A DNA stretch of 64,000 bases from Brassica napus (taxonomy: Eukaryota > Streptophyta > Magnoliopsida > Brassicales > Brassicaceae): the NCBI RefSeq assembly GCF_020379485.1, contig NC_063446.1, forward strand, positions 20,734,610-20,798,609. Reading direction: 5' to 3'. This document shows, one piece after another, positions 35,045 through 47,081 of the stretch (positions are counted from its first letter, which is position 1; every line of letters starts with the position of its first letter). Under the pieces are notes generated by a model. That model searched no databases and was not told the origin of the DNA. It was given only the letters and a program-made list of their open reading frames with translations. The translations under genes and the position numbers were made by a program.

Positions 35045-38000
35045 ATGGCCGAAGAAGTTTCATTATTATCTTCTCCTTCTGAATCATCTACTTCACTTCT
35101 GTCTGAAATATCAAATGCTTCCACTAGAGCTTTCGTTCTTGCCTTCACTGTCGGTTCTTGCGGCGCCTTTGCCTTTGGATGCATCGTGAATTCTTCTTCA
35201 TCTTGACTGTTTTTTATTCTTCAATTTCTATTAATTTTTGGATTTTTGCATGTCGTAATAACTAAATTTATTGATCACAGATCGGATATTCGGCTCCTAC
35301 ACAGTCCAGTATCATGAAAGACTTGAATCTCTCCATAGCTGATGCAAGTTCAATCCTGTCAATTTTTGTTTATTTCCGGTTATCTTTCCGGTTGATTTTG
35401 GTTCATCTAGTTTTCAACTATTATTTTGTCCATTTTGTTCTCAGTACTCACTTTTTGGATCGATATTAACTGTGGGACTAATACTTGGAGCATTAATCTG
35501 TGGGAAATTAACAGATTTGGTTGGTCGTGTCTACGTAAGTAACCACTTGACAACAAAGAATTAGTTCTTATTTACTAATTCGTTTTCATTATTTAATTAA
35601 CTTATAACAAACTGAATTTGACATTTTTGAATATGATAACCTTTTGCGATTCTTTTTTGAACCAGACTATATGGATCACTAACATTCTTTTCGTAATCGG
35701 CTGGTTTGCTATTGCATTTGCCAAGGTTTTTTCCTATTTTTGAGTTTCTTCTTTATTTTGTAGTGTTCAATTCCAATAAATGAGAAGCTCTCTGTCAAGT
35801 CGATAAATGATTTTAATTCTTTCATATATCTTATCACTATTTTGTTCTTTGATATTTTGAGAAAAGGCTGTTTGGCTGCTCGATCTGGGAAGGTTGTTGC
35901 AAGGGATCTCGATCGGAATTAGCGTATTTGGTATGTATAGATGCTTAACCACTTTCTATCTGATTTCATCTTATTTTATGTACTGATTTTATATATATTT
36001 GAACATATTTTGCTTGCAAAATGTAAGGGTTTTTTTTAGAGATTTTTCGATTTGGTATATTCGAAATGTTCTATGAACTTTTAAGACTTGAAATTGAATT
36101 TATTGAAAATAAGATTAAATATTTGGATATATGTATTTTAGATTCTTTTTATTTATTTTCTCAAAAGTGTTTTATGTAGTTTTGGTATGAGATCTTTTGT
36201 GATAAATCATATAATCTGATAGCTATTTATCAATCATAGGGACCAGTTTTTTTTTTTTTTTTTGATCAACCATAGGGACCAGTTTACATTACCGAAATAG
36301 CACCTAGAAAATTGCGAGGAGCTGCTTGTTCCATGTCGCAGGTAAATCAAGAAAACCATTAACTTGAAAAGTATAAGAATGTAGTGTTCCTCATTTGGAT
36401 ATATTAAAAAAAAAAAATTAGTGTTCCTCCGACACAATTTTCTTATACCTTCTGCAGTTATTTACGGGCGTTGGTATATCCGTCGTTTATGCACTTGGAA
36501 CAGTCGTTGCTTGGCGCAATCTAGCAATTTTGGGTATGTAAATGAGATCACTTCTCATCAAACGTAAAAACAATCGAACTTTCTCTTTTTCCTTAGTGGA
36601 CCAAAACATAATAATTGTACTGACGGTTTTGCCTTTTGGCTTTGGACAGGTTCTATACCTTCTCTTATGATTCTGCCTCTTCTTTTCTTCATCCCCGAGT
36701 CTCCTAGATGGCTAGTACGCATTTAGTTATTTTTTTCATTTATGCTTATGTTAACATGTTAGATTATTGGTATTACTTCCAAAAGAAAACATTAAAATAA
36801 TGTTTCTGCCGAATGTTCTATATACTGAACAGAATAACCTTGAAAATATGTTCTGTAGGCTAAAGTTGGGAGAGAGAAGGAGGTTGAAGAGATTTTGTCA
36901 AGATTGCGAGGAGAAAATTCTGATGTATCAGATGAAGCAGGAGAGATATTAGTAAGCATCTATATGCATGAATAATCATAGGATCAATGTATATATTTTT
37001 TACTACACAATATTTTGATGATCATCAGGCATATACAGAACATGTTAAACAACAAGGAGATGATCGTGGTTTCCTCAAGTTGTTTCAGCGAAAATACGCG
37101 TTCTCACTTACTGTAATTACTCTCAAGACATTGTTCTTGTTCTTCTTCTATTTTCTTGATTTAATAAACCGTTTGGTTTACACAGATTGGAGTTGTTCTT
37201 ATAGCTTTGCCTCAACTTGGAGGTCTTAGTGGTTATTCTTTTTACACTGAGTCTATTTTCATATCTACCGGTAAAATAACTCTTCTTCTTCAATGAAATC
37301 TTGATTTTTATATATTTATTTACCTTAACGATAATTGTCGATAATTATGAGGATCAGGTGTATCGAGTGATGTTGGATTCATATCGACATCTATAGTTCA
37401 GGTTTTACCGATTTCGAGTGACCTTGTTTAGAATTCCTAAGTCCTTTCGAATATATATATTATATATACGGTATATATGCTTTTACTGATCATTATATAC
37501 ACACTCTTGTAGATGCTTGCAGGCGTTTTAGGTACTGTGCTTGTGGATGTATCCGGAAGACGTTCACTCCTACTGGTAAAGTAGAATTTAAAACTCTTTA
37601 GCGTAAATGTATATAACCATAGGTGATAGGTTAGTTTCTTCGGTTTCTGAAGAAACTTAAGGTGAAATTTTTGAGTGATTTTCTAGGTTTCTCAAGCTGG
37701 AATGTTCTTGGGCTGTCTTGCCACAGCCATTTCATTCTTCTTGAAGGCATGCTTACTATTACATCTACTTTACTAACACTTTTTTGGTTGTTGTTTCAAA
37801 ACGGATTCTCTTATTGCGCAGGAGAACCATTGCTGGGAAACAGGAACACCTATATTGGCTCTGATTAGTGTCACGGTAACTAATAAATAAGATAAAAAAA
37901 AAGTTAAATAAATCGAATCATTTTAACTAAAATAAAAATAAACAGTATTTTTGACAAAAAGTCTCCAAGTTTTGTTTGAGCTTTAGAGTTATATATAGAT

Positions 38001-38678
38001 TTAGATTTAGGAGTTAATGTTTAGTTTTCACGACTTAGGGTTTTAATTGCTTAAGATTTTGAAGTTTTAGTTTTAGAAATAAACTATTTTGTTGATTTAT
38101 AAAAAGATTATAGCCTATTCTCCTAGCTAGTTTTAATATAAAGTATATGATATATTCAAAATTCTGCGGTCATAACTATGATTTGCGTCTTTATTGAAAT
38201 AGTTATACTTTGGATCATATGGATTAGGCATGGGATCAATACCATCGATCATAGCATCAGAGGTTATATTATTAAAAATGTTTTTTATAACATGTAAATG
38301 TTAAGTTTATTATAATTCATTTTCTATTATATGTTATAGATTTATCCAGTAGATGTGAAGGGGGCAGCGGGAACAATGTGTGGCTTGGCCAGCTCTATTA
38401 GCTCATGGCTCATTGCTTATTCCTTCAGTTTCTTGTTTCAGTGGAGTACCACGGGTAATCTTTTAATATTATGTAATTTAAGATAAAAATAAACGATATT
38501 GTAACAACTATTAGATTTTGAAAATAAAATAGCTATTAAGTTGTAAGTTTATTAAACTGCAGGAACATTTCTGATGTTTACCACAGTGACTGGCATTGGA
38601 TTTGTGTTCATAGCTAAGCTTGTTCCAGAGACTAGAGGAAAATCTTTAGAAGAAATCCAATCTCTTTTCAGTTTTTAG
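35045..38678 (+). CDS. ERD6-like sugar transporter (MFS), with a 2-bp lesion at exon 5
   Basis: Eighteen exons: 35045-35185, 35281-35343, 35445-35534, 35666-35725, 35867-35930, 36276-36341, 36458-36533, 36650-36714, 36859-36951, 37029-37112, 37186-37270, 37358-37401, 37513-37575, 37687-37746, 37822-37875, 38203-38262, 38340-38454, 38563-38678. The product has the twelve-helix sugar porter pattern: GKLTDLVGR after helix 2, GRLLQG, PESPRWLAK before the central loop, [11 protein letters not shown], and [12 protein letters not shown] at the C-terminus. Such proteins move monosaccharides across the tonoplast or plasma membrane. Exon 5 ends GTATTTG where the family suggests two more bases, so the normal junction shifts the frame; use of an earlier GTATTT donor (exon ending 35923) restores it and gives 463 residues without three of them. 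Introns 2 and 14 have GC donors. It is either a recent pseudogene or a gene with altered splicing. It matches At4g04750/04760 in position. Confidence 0.85.
36235..36285. repeat. 15-bp target duplication around a poly-T insert at an intron-exon border
   Basis: CATAGGGACCAGTTT occurs at 36235-36249 and 36271-36285, with T14 plus GATCAAC between. This is what a tiny, 5'-truncated retroposed insert leaves. The repeated unit includes the acceptor AG and the first bases of exon 6; the downstream copy is the one joined to the rest of the exon. Confidence 0.8.
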
Positions 38679-39681
38679 TGATTCTCCTCGTGAAGGTTCT
38701 ACAATATCAACAAACATCTCCCCCCAAAATAGAAAATTATGGGTCTAGCATTAAACCTTACAACTTCAACTGTTTTATTAGTAGGCAATCCATCGAAACA
38801 ATTGGAAAGCTTTACCATTTTGTATATGCTTTTATTTTATAATCTGGAATTGTTAGGTATCAAATCTGTGTCGTGGGATCGTGATGAAATTCATAACTTG
38901 GATAATGAATGGACCATGTACAATAACATTTTTCCTAAAGAGTATTTTGACTTTTATTAAATTATGAATTACACAAAATTCCGTATATAAAAGAGAATAC
39001 AAAGTTTTTCTTGTTTTAGATTAAAATACAAACTATATACAAATAAAGTTTTAGTATTGACGCAAATATACTTCATGATCATTTGCTATAGTAAATTTCT
39101 CTCTCTTTTCCACAGAGCGTTTTGTTATTGCACACTAAAAGTTCTATAAAAATAAAAGTTTATAATGATTATCCGACATATAATAGTTAATCATCCAATC
39201 GTTAATCAAAATGTGATAGTTCATCAAATTAACCATAAATTCAATAATTTGTAACGACTTAACATAAGAATTTTTAACAGTTCACTTAAATGTCCAACAT
39301 TCTTCTTTAGTTTAAGTGTAATCATAGAGGCGCTAAATAACAATACGCTAAGCAATATGGATAAATGTAGATATCATAACGACTAAATTTTCATCTTAAT
39401 TATATGCATCCCTAATTATATTGCATATAGACAAATTTCTATACTACATTAGTAAGTGTTTATATTTGACTATTATAAACTATGTGCTTATATCCATTCA
39501 TGAGAGCTGTACAAAGCCACATCCAAATTTTCTTGAAAAGGGTACATATCATAGCTAGATTACAAAGCCACGTCAAAATGTGTTTACTAGGTGATTATTC
39601 AGTGTTCATCCACGGATATAAATATTTAAAAAAACTAATATATTATAATTAATAGATATTTAGTTTTAGTTTTAAATCAAT

Positions 39682-39721
<40 letters not shown>

Positions 39722-39984
39722 ATATAATTTTAAATTATTTTAATTAATTAGACATATGATTTTGGATATTTATATCTAGTCGGTTTGGTTATTTTTTGGG
39801 TCAACAATCAATTGTTTATCACTTAGGTATATTGAATTCCATCTATTTCTCCGAATTCAACTACAATATTTTATAGAGATATCCATTATTTTTTCTACTT
39901 ATGCGAGAGAAGCATAAAACGTTAAAATAGTTTATCTAAGATTCAGACCAAAGACAGCGTTACTTAACATGTCTGACAGTGGCT
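38679..39984. other. Intergenic DNA between transporter and F-box pseudogene
   Basis: Contains the transporter 3' flank and an (AT)n tract at about 39687-39714. The short open frame at 38739-38960 has no recognisable product. Confidence 0.55.
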
Positions 39985-41396
39985 TCAGTCGAACACAAGC
40001 TGGCAGATAGGTGAACGCCTGAACGACAATGCCAACTCCTTAATCATCTCAAGTTTCTCCTCGGGGTCAGTGGGTTTAGAGGAGATCGTCACCTTTGTTA
40101 GACTAAGGCCGTTTCTTAAGATAAATTCCACCACTTCTTTCTCTTCTTTTGTTCCTTCATAGTTTGTCCATTCCACAGTTTCTAGACTTGTTAACAAACA
40201 TTCGGGAACTAAACTTAGTTCACTCCAGATGGGATTCGGTTGATCAGCCTGATAGCCCTGTTTCTGAGATAAGCAGTACAAGAGACGCATGTGAAATTTA
40301 AAAACAATCAGGCCAAAGAGACGAAATGAATTGGGTTAAAATTTACATATACCTGATAAAGTTGGAGAGATCGTGATTTAGGTGAAGCTCTGAGCACACA
40401 CATAAGTAGGTTCAAGCACTGTGTCTTACATCTGCATAGCTTAAAATTTACCAGACGGTGGAAGACATAACCACTAGGATATGCATTCTGCAAGTCCATG
40501 GGGGAAGAAAGATTCGTTTAGTCTTTGTTCCATTACTAATTCTGAAAAGAAGAGTAAAGAGTAAAAATACCTTTGAGAATGATAAACATAAACAGAGATC
40601 CCTGACTGAAGTTATAGAACTCAGAATCTTCCAAGAACAACTATCGTAAAAGTCAAAATCTGCCGTTACAATGTTAGGCATTTCATTCTTAACGACACAA
40701 AACCCCTGAACAATCATCAATAGTCAACGTCTCCAAAGAAGGAGCATCCATCACAAACGCTTCCCCACCGTAGCTATCTTTGTGATAACGCATATATAAA
40801 ATCTTTAGAGAAGGCACTCTCACGGTGAAAACGGTAACGTTGTCATCAGGACATCGATTCACAAACAAGTCTTCAAGAATGGGACAATTAGATAGAAAAG
40901 CCTGTTGACAGATTCATCACCACTGGGTATATAATATGATGTAATCAAGATACAATTTCTTGAGAGATGAGAAAGACACGGGGGAAGCAACATCAACAAG
41001 AACCATGTTGTTGAGTTTCAACGTCACAAGGATTCCGGATACGGTGTACAAGCTCCTTGGAATGATGGCTGGATAACCAGCTCACGGACATGGCGTCTAG
41101 CTACGGTTCTAGCCCATACTCCAATATCCACAGCACTAGACTCTTGAGAAAGCTTGAAATGCAAATAGTCTAGAATTGGAGCCTCGTGCAGAAGCAAGGA
41201 TCTGTCTACAAACCTCGAAAAACTTTCTTTCTTAATATTCTGATGGCGATCATCGTACAAAAGTCTTGGCACAAGCCATCCATAGAAACTGCCACCGCTT
41301 AGACAAAACCATTGTGGCCACAACATCTTTCGTAGTAGGCAGAAAGGACAAAATCTTCAAAAGCAGAGCTTCAGGCAGCTGACCTATCCTATCCAT
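39985..41396 (-). pseudogene. F-box/LRR/FBD protein, copy 1, frameshifted
   Basis: The start at 41396 gives an F-box ([36 protein letters not shown]), normally the SKP1 contact of an SCF ubiquitin ligase. The reading then shifts by one base (an extra base in ATGGCTT near 41285) into [12 protein letters not shown] and FVDRSLLLHEAPILDYLHF, typical of this family, and shifts again near 41045 before SLYTVSGILVTLKLNNMVL. LRR-like pieces follow (40720-40308, with introns), and the last exon (39985 to about 40262) is the FBD domain (LETVEWTNYEGTKEEKEVVE, SICQ-type end ICQLVFD). At least two frame shifts make it a pseudogene. A related copy lies at 44036-47415, so the pair arose by tandem duplication. 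Confidence 0.85.
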
Positions 41397-41603
41397 CTGA
41401 GATCAGATTTCAATCCCAAGCTTTCAGCTTCTGCATGCAACACACCAAAGCCTGAGAAATTTTATTTATTTAAAAAAAAAAAATCGAACAAAATGGTTGT
41501 GAAATTCTACACAAACTAGTAATGATTCATTAGCAAACCTTAGCAGCAACGTACATAACGACCAACAAAGAGAAGGAGAACCAAGTGAAATCCAGGAAAG
41601 TTA

Positions 41604-41806
41604 TTTTTTTTTTTTTTTTTTTTGAATTATACAGAGGTATCCTGGCCCCACATAAGTGATCCAGACTAGTCACGTGTTGCCACGTGTCGGTCCTCTGTCC
41701 CTGGCGATGCCGAATTGTTAATTCTCCAGTGGTCGGGATTCGAACCCAGGTGGCGGTACTCACGGCTGTAAGCCTTTTACCCCTAAAGCTAGAAGCCCCG
41801 GTTACC
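41604..41806 (-). mobile_element. tRNA-derived SINE
   Basis: On the minus strand: head AACCGGGGCTTCTAGCTTT, a near-perfect B box GGTTCGAATCCC (about 41741-41730), tRNA-unrelated body, and a poly-A tail (T-run 41604-41623). Flanks GGAAAGTTATT and AGAAAGTTATT form the target duplication. It lies about 200 bp upstream of the F-box pseudogene start. Confidence 0.85.
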
Positions 41807-41828
41807 AAGAAAGTTATTCATGACCTAA

Positions 41829-42830
41829 GAGCAACATTATTGCAAGGACTTTAAGTTGAGTCCTTAGAATTTTTTATTAATATTATTATGGTTAGGACAC
41901 TGTTATGGGACTTTGTTAAATGTGGGGATTATTGGTGGGACTTTAATTTGTCCTTAGCTACATAAATTATTTATTTTAGTACATAGCAACATAGAATTAA
42001 TGTGTTTAGGATAAAACATATAACATTTTAAATTGTAAAAAATATGAAATAGACAAACATTTTATTCATTTCATAGAATATTACAAACATTTTTTTTATA
42101 AAAAAACAGAAAATCATACAAACACCATAAATAAAACAAAACAAACATTTTATTCAATTCATATAAATTTAGAAATTATATGTCATTTGGAAGATGTCCA
42201 AATTTAGCCCATATATATATATTCAATCAAATCATTTTTTAATTGTTGATGGGTTTGTCTATTCTGAAGACTTGTTCGACGATCCATTGTATTTCCGAGA
42301 TGTGAAGGCATATTGACGGAAAATGAATCCTCATCTTCTCTTTCTTGAAATTCAAAAGCGTTATACTGAGTGAATGATGCTCGTTCATCTTCCACAATCA
42401 TATTATGGAGTATTATACAAGCTTTCATAATATTTGATATTTTGTCTTTATCCCATAACTTAGATGGATTTTTGACAACGGCAAATCTAGCTTGCAGGAC
42501 TCCAAAGACGCGTTTAACATCTTTTCGAACAGCTTCTTGGGTTTTAGCAAATAATGAATTCTTCGGACCTTGTGGTAGTCTGATAGATTGAATAAAAATC
42601 GCTCATTTCGGATAAATACCATCTGTCAAATAATAAGCCATATGGATACCAAATGTCGAGACAAACCTTAGACGACTTCGACCCGTGCTCAAAAAATGAC
42701 AGCTGGCATGTAAGGACCGAAAAGAGAAATCCCGTATTAAGGCCCGTCCTTCGTTTTCTCCCATATTTTTGATTTTCTTTTAAGCCCAAAATACCTAAGG
42801 ACGAGCCAAGGACATGCGATAATCTTGCTC
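41829..42830 (-). mobile_element. PIF/Harbinger element, internally deleted, 1 kb
   Basis: The ends GAGCAACATTATTGCAAGG and inverted GAGCAAGATTATCGCATGT are TIRs, flanked by exact TAA duplications (41826-41828 and 42831-42833). It carries only the C-terminal part of the transposase. Its left end (AGGACTTTAAGTTGAGTCCT onwards) resembles that of the 18692 element. Confidence 0.9.
42204..42660 (-). pseudogene. Harbinger DDE transposase, C-terminal fragment with a stop
   Basis: One frame reads from YYLTDGIYPK through AKTQEAVRKDVKRVFGVLQA and MKACIILHNMIVEDERA to the end at 42204. It is the last third of a plant Harbinger (ALP1/HARBI1-like) transposase. A TGA at 42605-42603 stands where the family has Trp after YPK. 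The catalytic first part is missing. Confidence 0.85.
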
Positions 42831-42833
42831 TAA

Positions 42834-43975
42834 CTCTTTACTTTCTTCGACACTGACACCATTTCGTGTAAGAAATTATAAGAAAAAGTAGAGGCTTACG
42901 GAGAATCGGACGATGTGGTTGTGAAGCTGATTCAGTGGTCGTCACTCGTCAACCTCAATTCAAAGCCGTGGCTGTGGGTGGTGGTGGGGACACGGAGGAC
43001 ACAGAGATCGATTATGGCGCGAAGTTTAGTCGGTGACCAATCTCCCTGCAACCTCGACGTTGTCTTCTTCTTTTGGTTTTCTTCTTCACGTCTTCAACCT
43101 TGACGCACGCGGAGCCTCCGGTCACAATGCTTTGTACTCGCATGAACTTGACTCCACAACTTCTACGTCGTCGATGAATCTCTTTATCCACCATGGGCTT
43201 CTCTCTTCTATGACAGGAGCTCGAATTTTTCATTAAACCAGTGCAGTGCGCCTCCACCGAACACCTATCCAATTTCTCCTTCTGTCGACGTGCCTTCATC
43301 TCTCCTCTGCGACCTCCGGTGAGGTGCGGGAAAAGTTTTCCCGATCGTTTGCAAAATCCTCTTCCCAGTTTTTGTTGACATTCTTGGCTTGACATTTAAC
43401 TCACGGCCAGCTCCATCTCTTTTTCTGTTTTTTTTTCTTCTCTGTTTTGTTCTTTTTATTCTCTGTTTTTTTCTATACTTGTTTTGTTTGTCTTAACACA
43501 AGTTTTTGTTTGTTTTAGAAAAAGAAAACACTAGCTTTGGTTTATTTTCTTGCCTTTGTTAAATACTTTTGAAGAGAAAAGAGAGAACTCGTTAGTGTTA
43601 GATGTCTACATTATTACTTTCTTGCATTGAAAATAAATTGATCTCTTTTATCTCTACCAAAAAGAAAATACGAGAGAGAAAGTTTTTGTAAGTTGAAATA
43701 CAAATACAAAAATCAGAGAGAGTGCAGAAACAGAGTGTTAAATGAACAAGAGAACACAAAATTAAAAAAAAAACATTGTGGTCCCGGCGAAGGTCTCTAG
43801 ACAAGTCAAGTTGAAGTTTCAATCAACTAATCAGTGTACAGTTTAACCAAGCTGCAAATCCATACTTAACAACAACAAAAAAGAGTTACATTGTTTCTTC
43901 TACTTAAGAGAGAGAAAATAAGAAATTCAAGAGCTAAATTTTGAAGAACAAAAGAAAACATAAAACGTTATAATA
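42834..43975. other. Region without a recognised gene
   Basis: From 42900 to 43400 the composition is less AT-rich and both strands have open frames (127 codons on minus, 43395-43012, very basic), but neither looks like a known protein. The remainder is T-rich and then A-rich. Confidence 0.4.
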
Positions 43976-46807
43976 GCTTATCTAGGATTCAGACCAAACA
44001 CGATGTTACTTAACATGCCATGTCTGACTATAGCTTCAGTTGAATACAAGCTGGCAGATAGGTGAACGTCTGAACGACAATGTCAATTCCTTAATCATCT
44101 CAAGTTTCTCCTCGGGGTCAGTGGGTTTAGAGGAGATAGTCACCTTTTTCAAACAGCTACCGTTTCTTAAGATAAATACCACCACTTCTTTCTCTTCTTT
44201 TGTTCCTTCATAATCTTCCCATTCGAGAATCGAGAGTTTTCAAGACTCGATAACAAACATTCGGGAACTAAGCTCGGTTCACTCCAACATGGGCTCGGTT
44301 GATTAGCCTGAGCGCCATGGTACTGAAATAAATAGTAAAAGAGACACTGAGTGAACTGAAAAATAATCAGGTCAAAGACTCAAAAATGTATTGGGTTGAA
44401 AAATACATATACCTGATCAAGTTTTAGAGTACGTAATTTGGGTGAATGTCTGAGCACACGCTTGAGTAGGTTCAACCACTGCTTGTCACATCTGCATAGG
44501 GTAAAATCTACAAGGCGGTGGAAGACACAACTACTAGGATTTGAAATCCTGCAAGTTATTTTTCATGTGGAAGAAAGATTTGTTTAGTCATTATTCCATA
44601 CCTGGTTCCAAAAAGAAATAGTAGACAGAATGATAAAGACACGACTAAAATACCTCTGAGGATGATAAACATAAACGTAGAACCTTGACTGCAGTTATAG
44701 AACCCAGAATCTACCATGAATGACTATACAAAAGGTCAATATGTGCCTTTACAATGTTAGGCATTTCGTTCTGAAGGACACAAAACCCAGCAGTACAATT
44801 TTGAAAAGCCAATGTCTCCAAAGAAGGAGCATCTATCACAACCCCTTCTTCATCATTCTTTGAAAGCTGAATCGCACAGATGTAAATTCTTTAGATTGCA
44901 TCAGTGTGATCCAAGTATATTTTGATTTTTCATCTATAAAAGTCACAAAATACTTATGATGCTCTCTAGATAAACATGGGGCAGTCCATACATCAGAGTG
45001 AATCAGGTCAAAACAATTTTCATAAATAGTACTTGATCTAGAAAAAACAGATTTGCAATGTTTTCCTAAGATACAAGCCTCACGATCACTCTTAAAGAAA
45101 ATACTAGGCAACATGATGTTTAAAACTCTAGAATGAGGATGTCCTAATCTAGCATGCCACAATACATCTTTAGGGAAATCAGAAATGGAATTTAAAGCAT
45201 GGGATAAATCGGCAGCAAGCTTAGTATTTTCAAGCAAGTACAAGTCTCCCTTGGTGACACCTTTGCCAAGCAACCTACTAGTTTCAATATCCTGAAAGTA
45301 GACATCATTAGGAGTAAAAGTAACACTGCAATTCAAGTCATTAGTAGCTCTTTTAACTGATAACAAGTTTGAGGTGAAGCTAGGCATATAGAAAGCTTTA
45401 GAATCTTTGTTAAACAACCTAAGATCACATACTCCTTTAATTGGTACTCTTTCACCATTAGCTATTGTAACATTTCCTAAGGCAGAGACAATGTTTTTAA
45501 TCAATTTTAAATCACTGATCATGTGGTGACTAACTCCTGAATCTATAACTAAAGGTTTTGCCAAATTACATTTAGTTATCGCATTCAAGGAAGTTCCACA
45601 AGCAGTAGCATGTAAAGAGGTACCAAGTAAGTTACCAGAGTTATCCTTAAGGAGTTTGATGAGAGCCTCAATATCAGATCTCCTGATGGTCTCATCTTGA
45701 GTGTTCCTTAAGGCTGAGCCACTCCTGGAAGCTCCCCCCTTTGTTCTCACAAGCTTCATTGGTCTGGCGCATGCTGCATTGTATAGATGGCTCACCAATA
45801 TCATCAGAGAAGTTTGCTTTGGCATCATTGTAACCTGTCCTGAACTTCTGTGGCTTGAGATGGGGATGGAGTATCCAGCACTTGTCCTTTCCATGGCATT
45901 TCTTCTTGCAATGATCACAAATCCACACCTTCTTGTCTTCAGCTTTGTAAGAGCTTTTGTTTGCTGCTCCATCAGCTTGGTTTGCAAGCACCAAATCTTT
46001 CTTTCCTCCTCCAAAGAGACCAACTGAGCCTTGCTCCTTGTGAATCTCAGAGCATACCTCATCTAGAGAAGGTAGCTCCTTATTCCTTAGGATGTGCTTG
46101 ATGAGGTCACCATAGCTTGGATGGAGGGTAAGCAGCAAAGCAAAGACCTTGTCTTGCTCTCTCATTTGATTAAGCACATCAGGATCAATAGTTGCTGGGA
46201 TGAGCATATCAAGTTCAGCCCACAAGGATCTGAACTTCCCAAAATGTTTATCAAAATCATTTTCCTCTTTACTAAGAGTATTGATAGCTCTCTTGACTTC
46301 AAAGACTCTACTGATGTTGGAATTGTTTCCATACACCTTCTGAAGTGTATCCCATAGCTCCTTGGAAGTTTCACAATAGGAGTAACCTTCCTAAAGTGAG
46401 GGGTCAAGATTGTGCTGAAGAATGGACAACACCGACTGGTCCTCTTGACACTTCTTCTTGGCGCCAGCATCAGCAAGAACAACCTCTTTGCCATCCTCTC
46501 CTAGGATAGTCTTCTTTTGTGGCTTGCCTTCTTCAACAATCTCCCAAAGCCCTCTGCTTCCAAGAGCTGTCTTAGCAAGTCTTGCCCAATGTAGATAGTT
46601 AGCTCCTTTAAGAGTAACTGGAATCACCACCATTTTTGAGTTTTCTCCTGACTCCATCAAGAGTCACAAGAACAGAACTGGAAAAATTCAAAAACAGTTC
46701 AAGAACAGAGGAGAGAGACTGGTATGAATAATAAGAGATTTTAAAGAGAAAAAAAGAAATAAAATCAGAGTAATTTGCGGAAGAGATTTAGGTTTCAAGA
46801 GCTTTTA

Positions 46808-46819
46808 GCTCTGATACCA
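46808..46819 (-). other. Primer-binding site of the copia element
   Basis: TGGTATCAGAGC on the minus strand, directly after the LTR, is complementary to the 3' end of initiator tRNA-Met, as usual in copia elements. Confidence 0.9.
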
Positions 46820-47081
46820 TGTAAATTTATGAGAATTAATGAGAGTTTATGAAAATTATTTGAGCGATTTTGGTGAAGAACTAAGAGAGATATGTGAGGG
46901 AATCCAAGAGAGAGACAAGATCTATTTATGTAACTATTGTATACACTAAATCAATCTAAGGAAAAATGTTCTTCAAATATTCTTGTCTCTCTCTTGGATT
47001 CCCTCACATATCTCTCTTAGTTCTTCACCAAAATCTCTCAAATAATTCTCATAAACTCTCGTTAATTCTCATAAATTTACA
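46820..47081 (-). repeat. Copia 5' LTR, nearly palindromic
   Basis: 262 bp from TGTAAATTTATGAG to CATAAATTTACA. The outer about 110 bp on each side are inverted copies of each other, with short mismatches, around a centre of about 50 bp that includes ttagattgatttagtgtata. It ends directly at the primer-binding site. Confidence 0.75.

Larger units (their letters stand above)
44896..47081 (-). mobile_element. Ty1/copia retrotransposon, 3' part deleted
   Basis: From the 5' side (minus): an LTR (47081-46820), a primer-binding site, gag (46660-45700) with LKGANYLHWARLAKTALGSR and a knuckle-like CDHCKKKCHGKDKC, protease VIDSGVSHHM (usual A is V), a pre-integrase WHARLGHPHSRVLN, and the start of integrase (DLIHSDVWTAP, FIDEKSKYTWI). 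It stops there at the junction with the F-box gene; the integrase core, reverse transcriptase, RNase H and 3' LTR are absent. A stop near 46393 and a frame change near 45700 break gag-pol. It cannot transpose by itself. Confidence 0.9.

Noticed and set aside
38739..38960. 73-codon plus frame after the sugar transporter, possible second gene
   Set aside because: No transporter motif or other domain; likely 3' flank.
41730..41741. Perfect tRNA B box GGTTCGAATCCC, possible tRNA gene
   Set aside because: No acceptor stem or anticodon arm fits; the poly-A tail and target duplication show a SINE.
43012..43395. 127-codon very basic minus frame
   Set aside because: Open frames exist on both strands of this GC-richer block and none resembles a protein family; left as an unresolved region.
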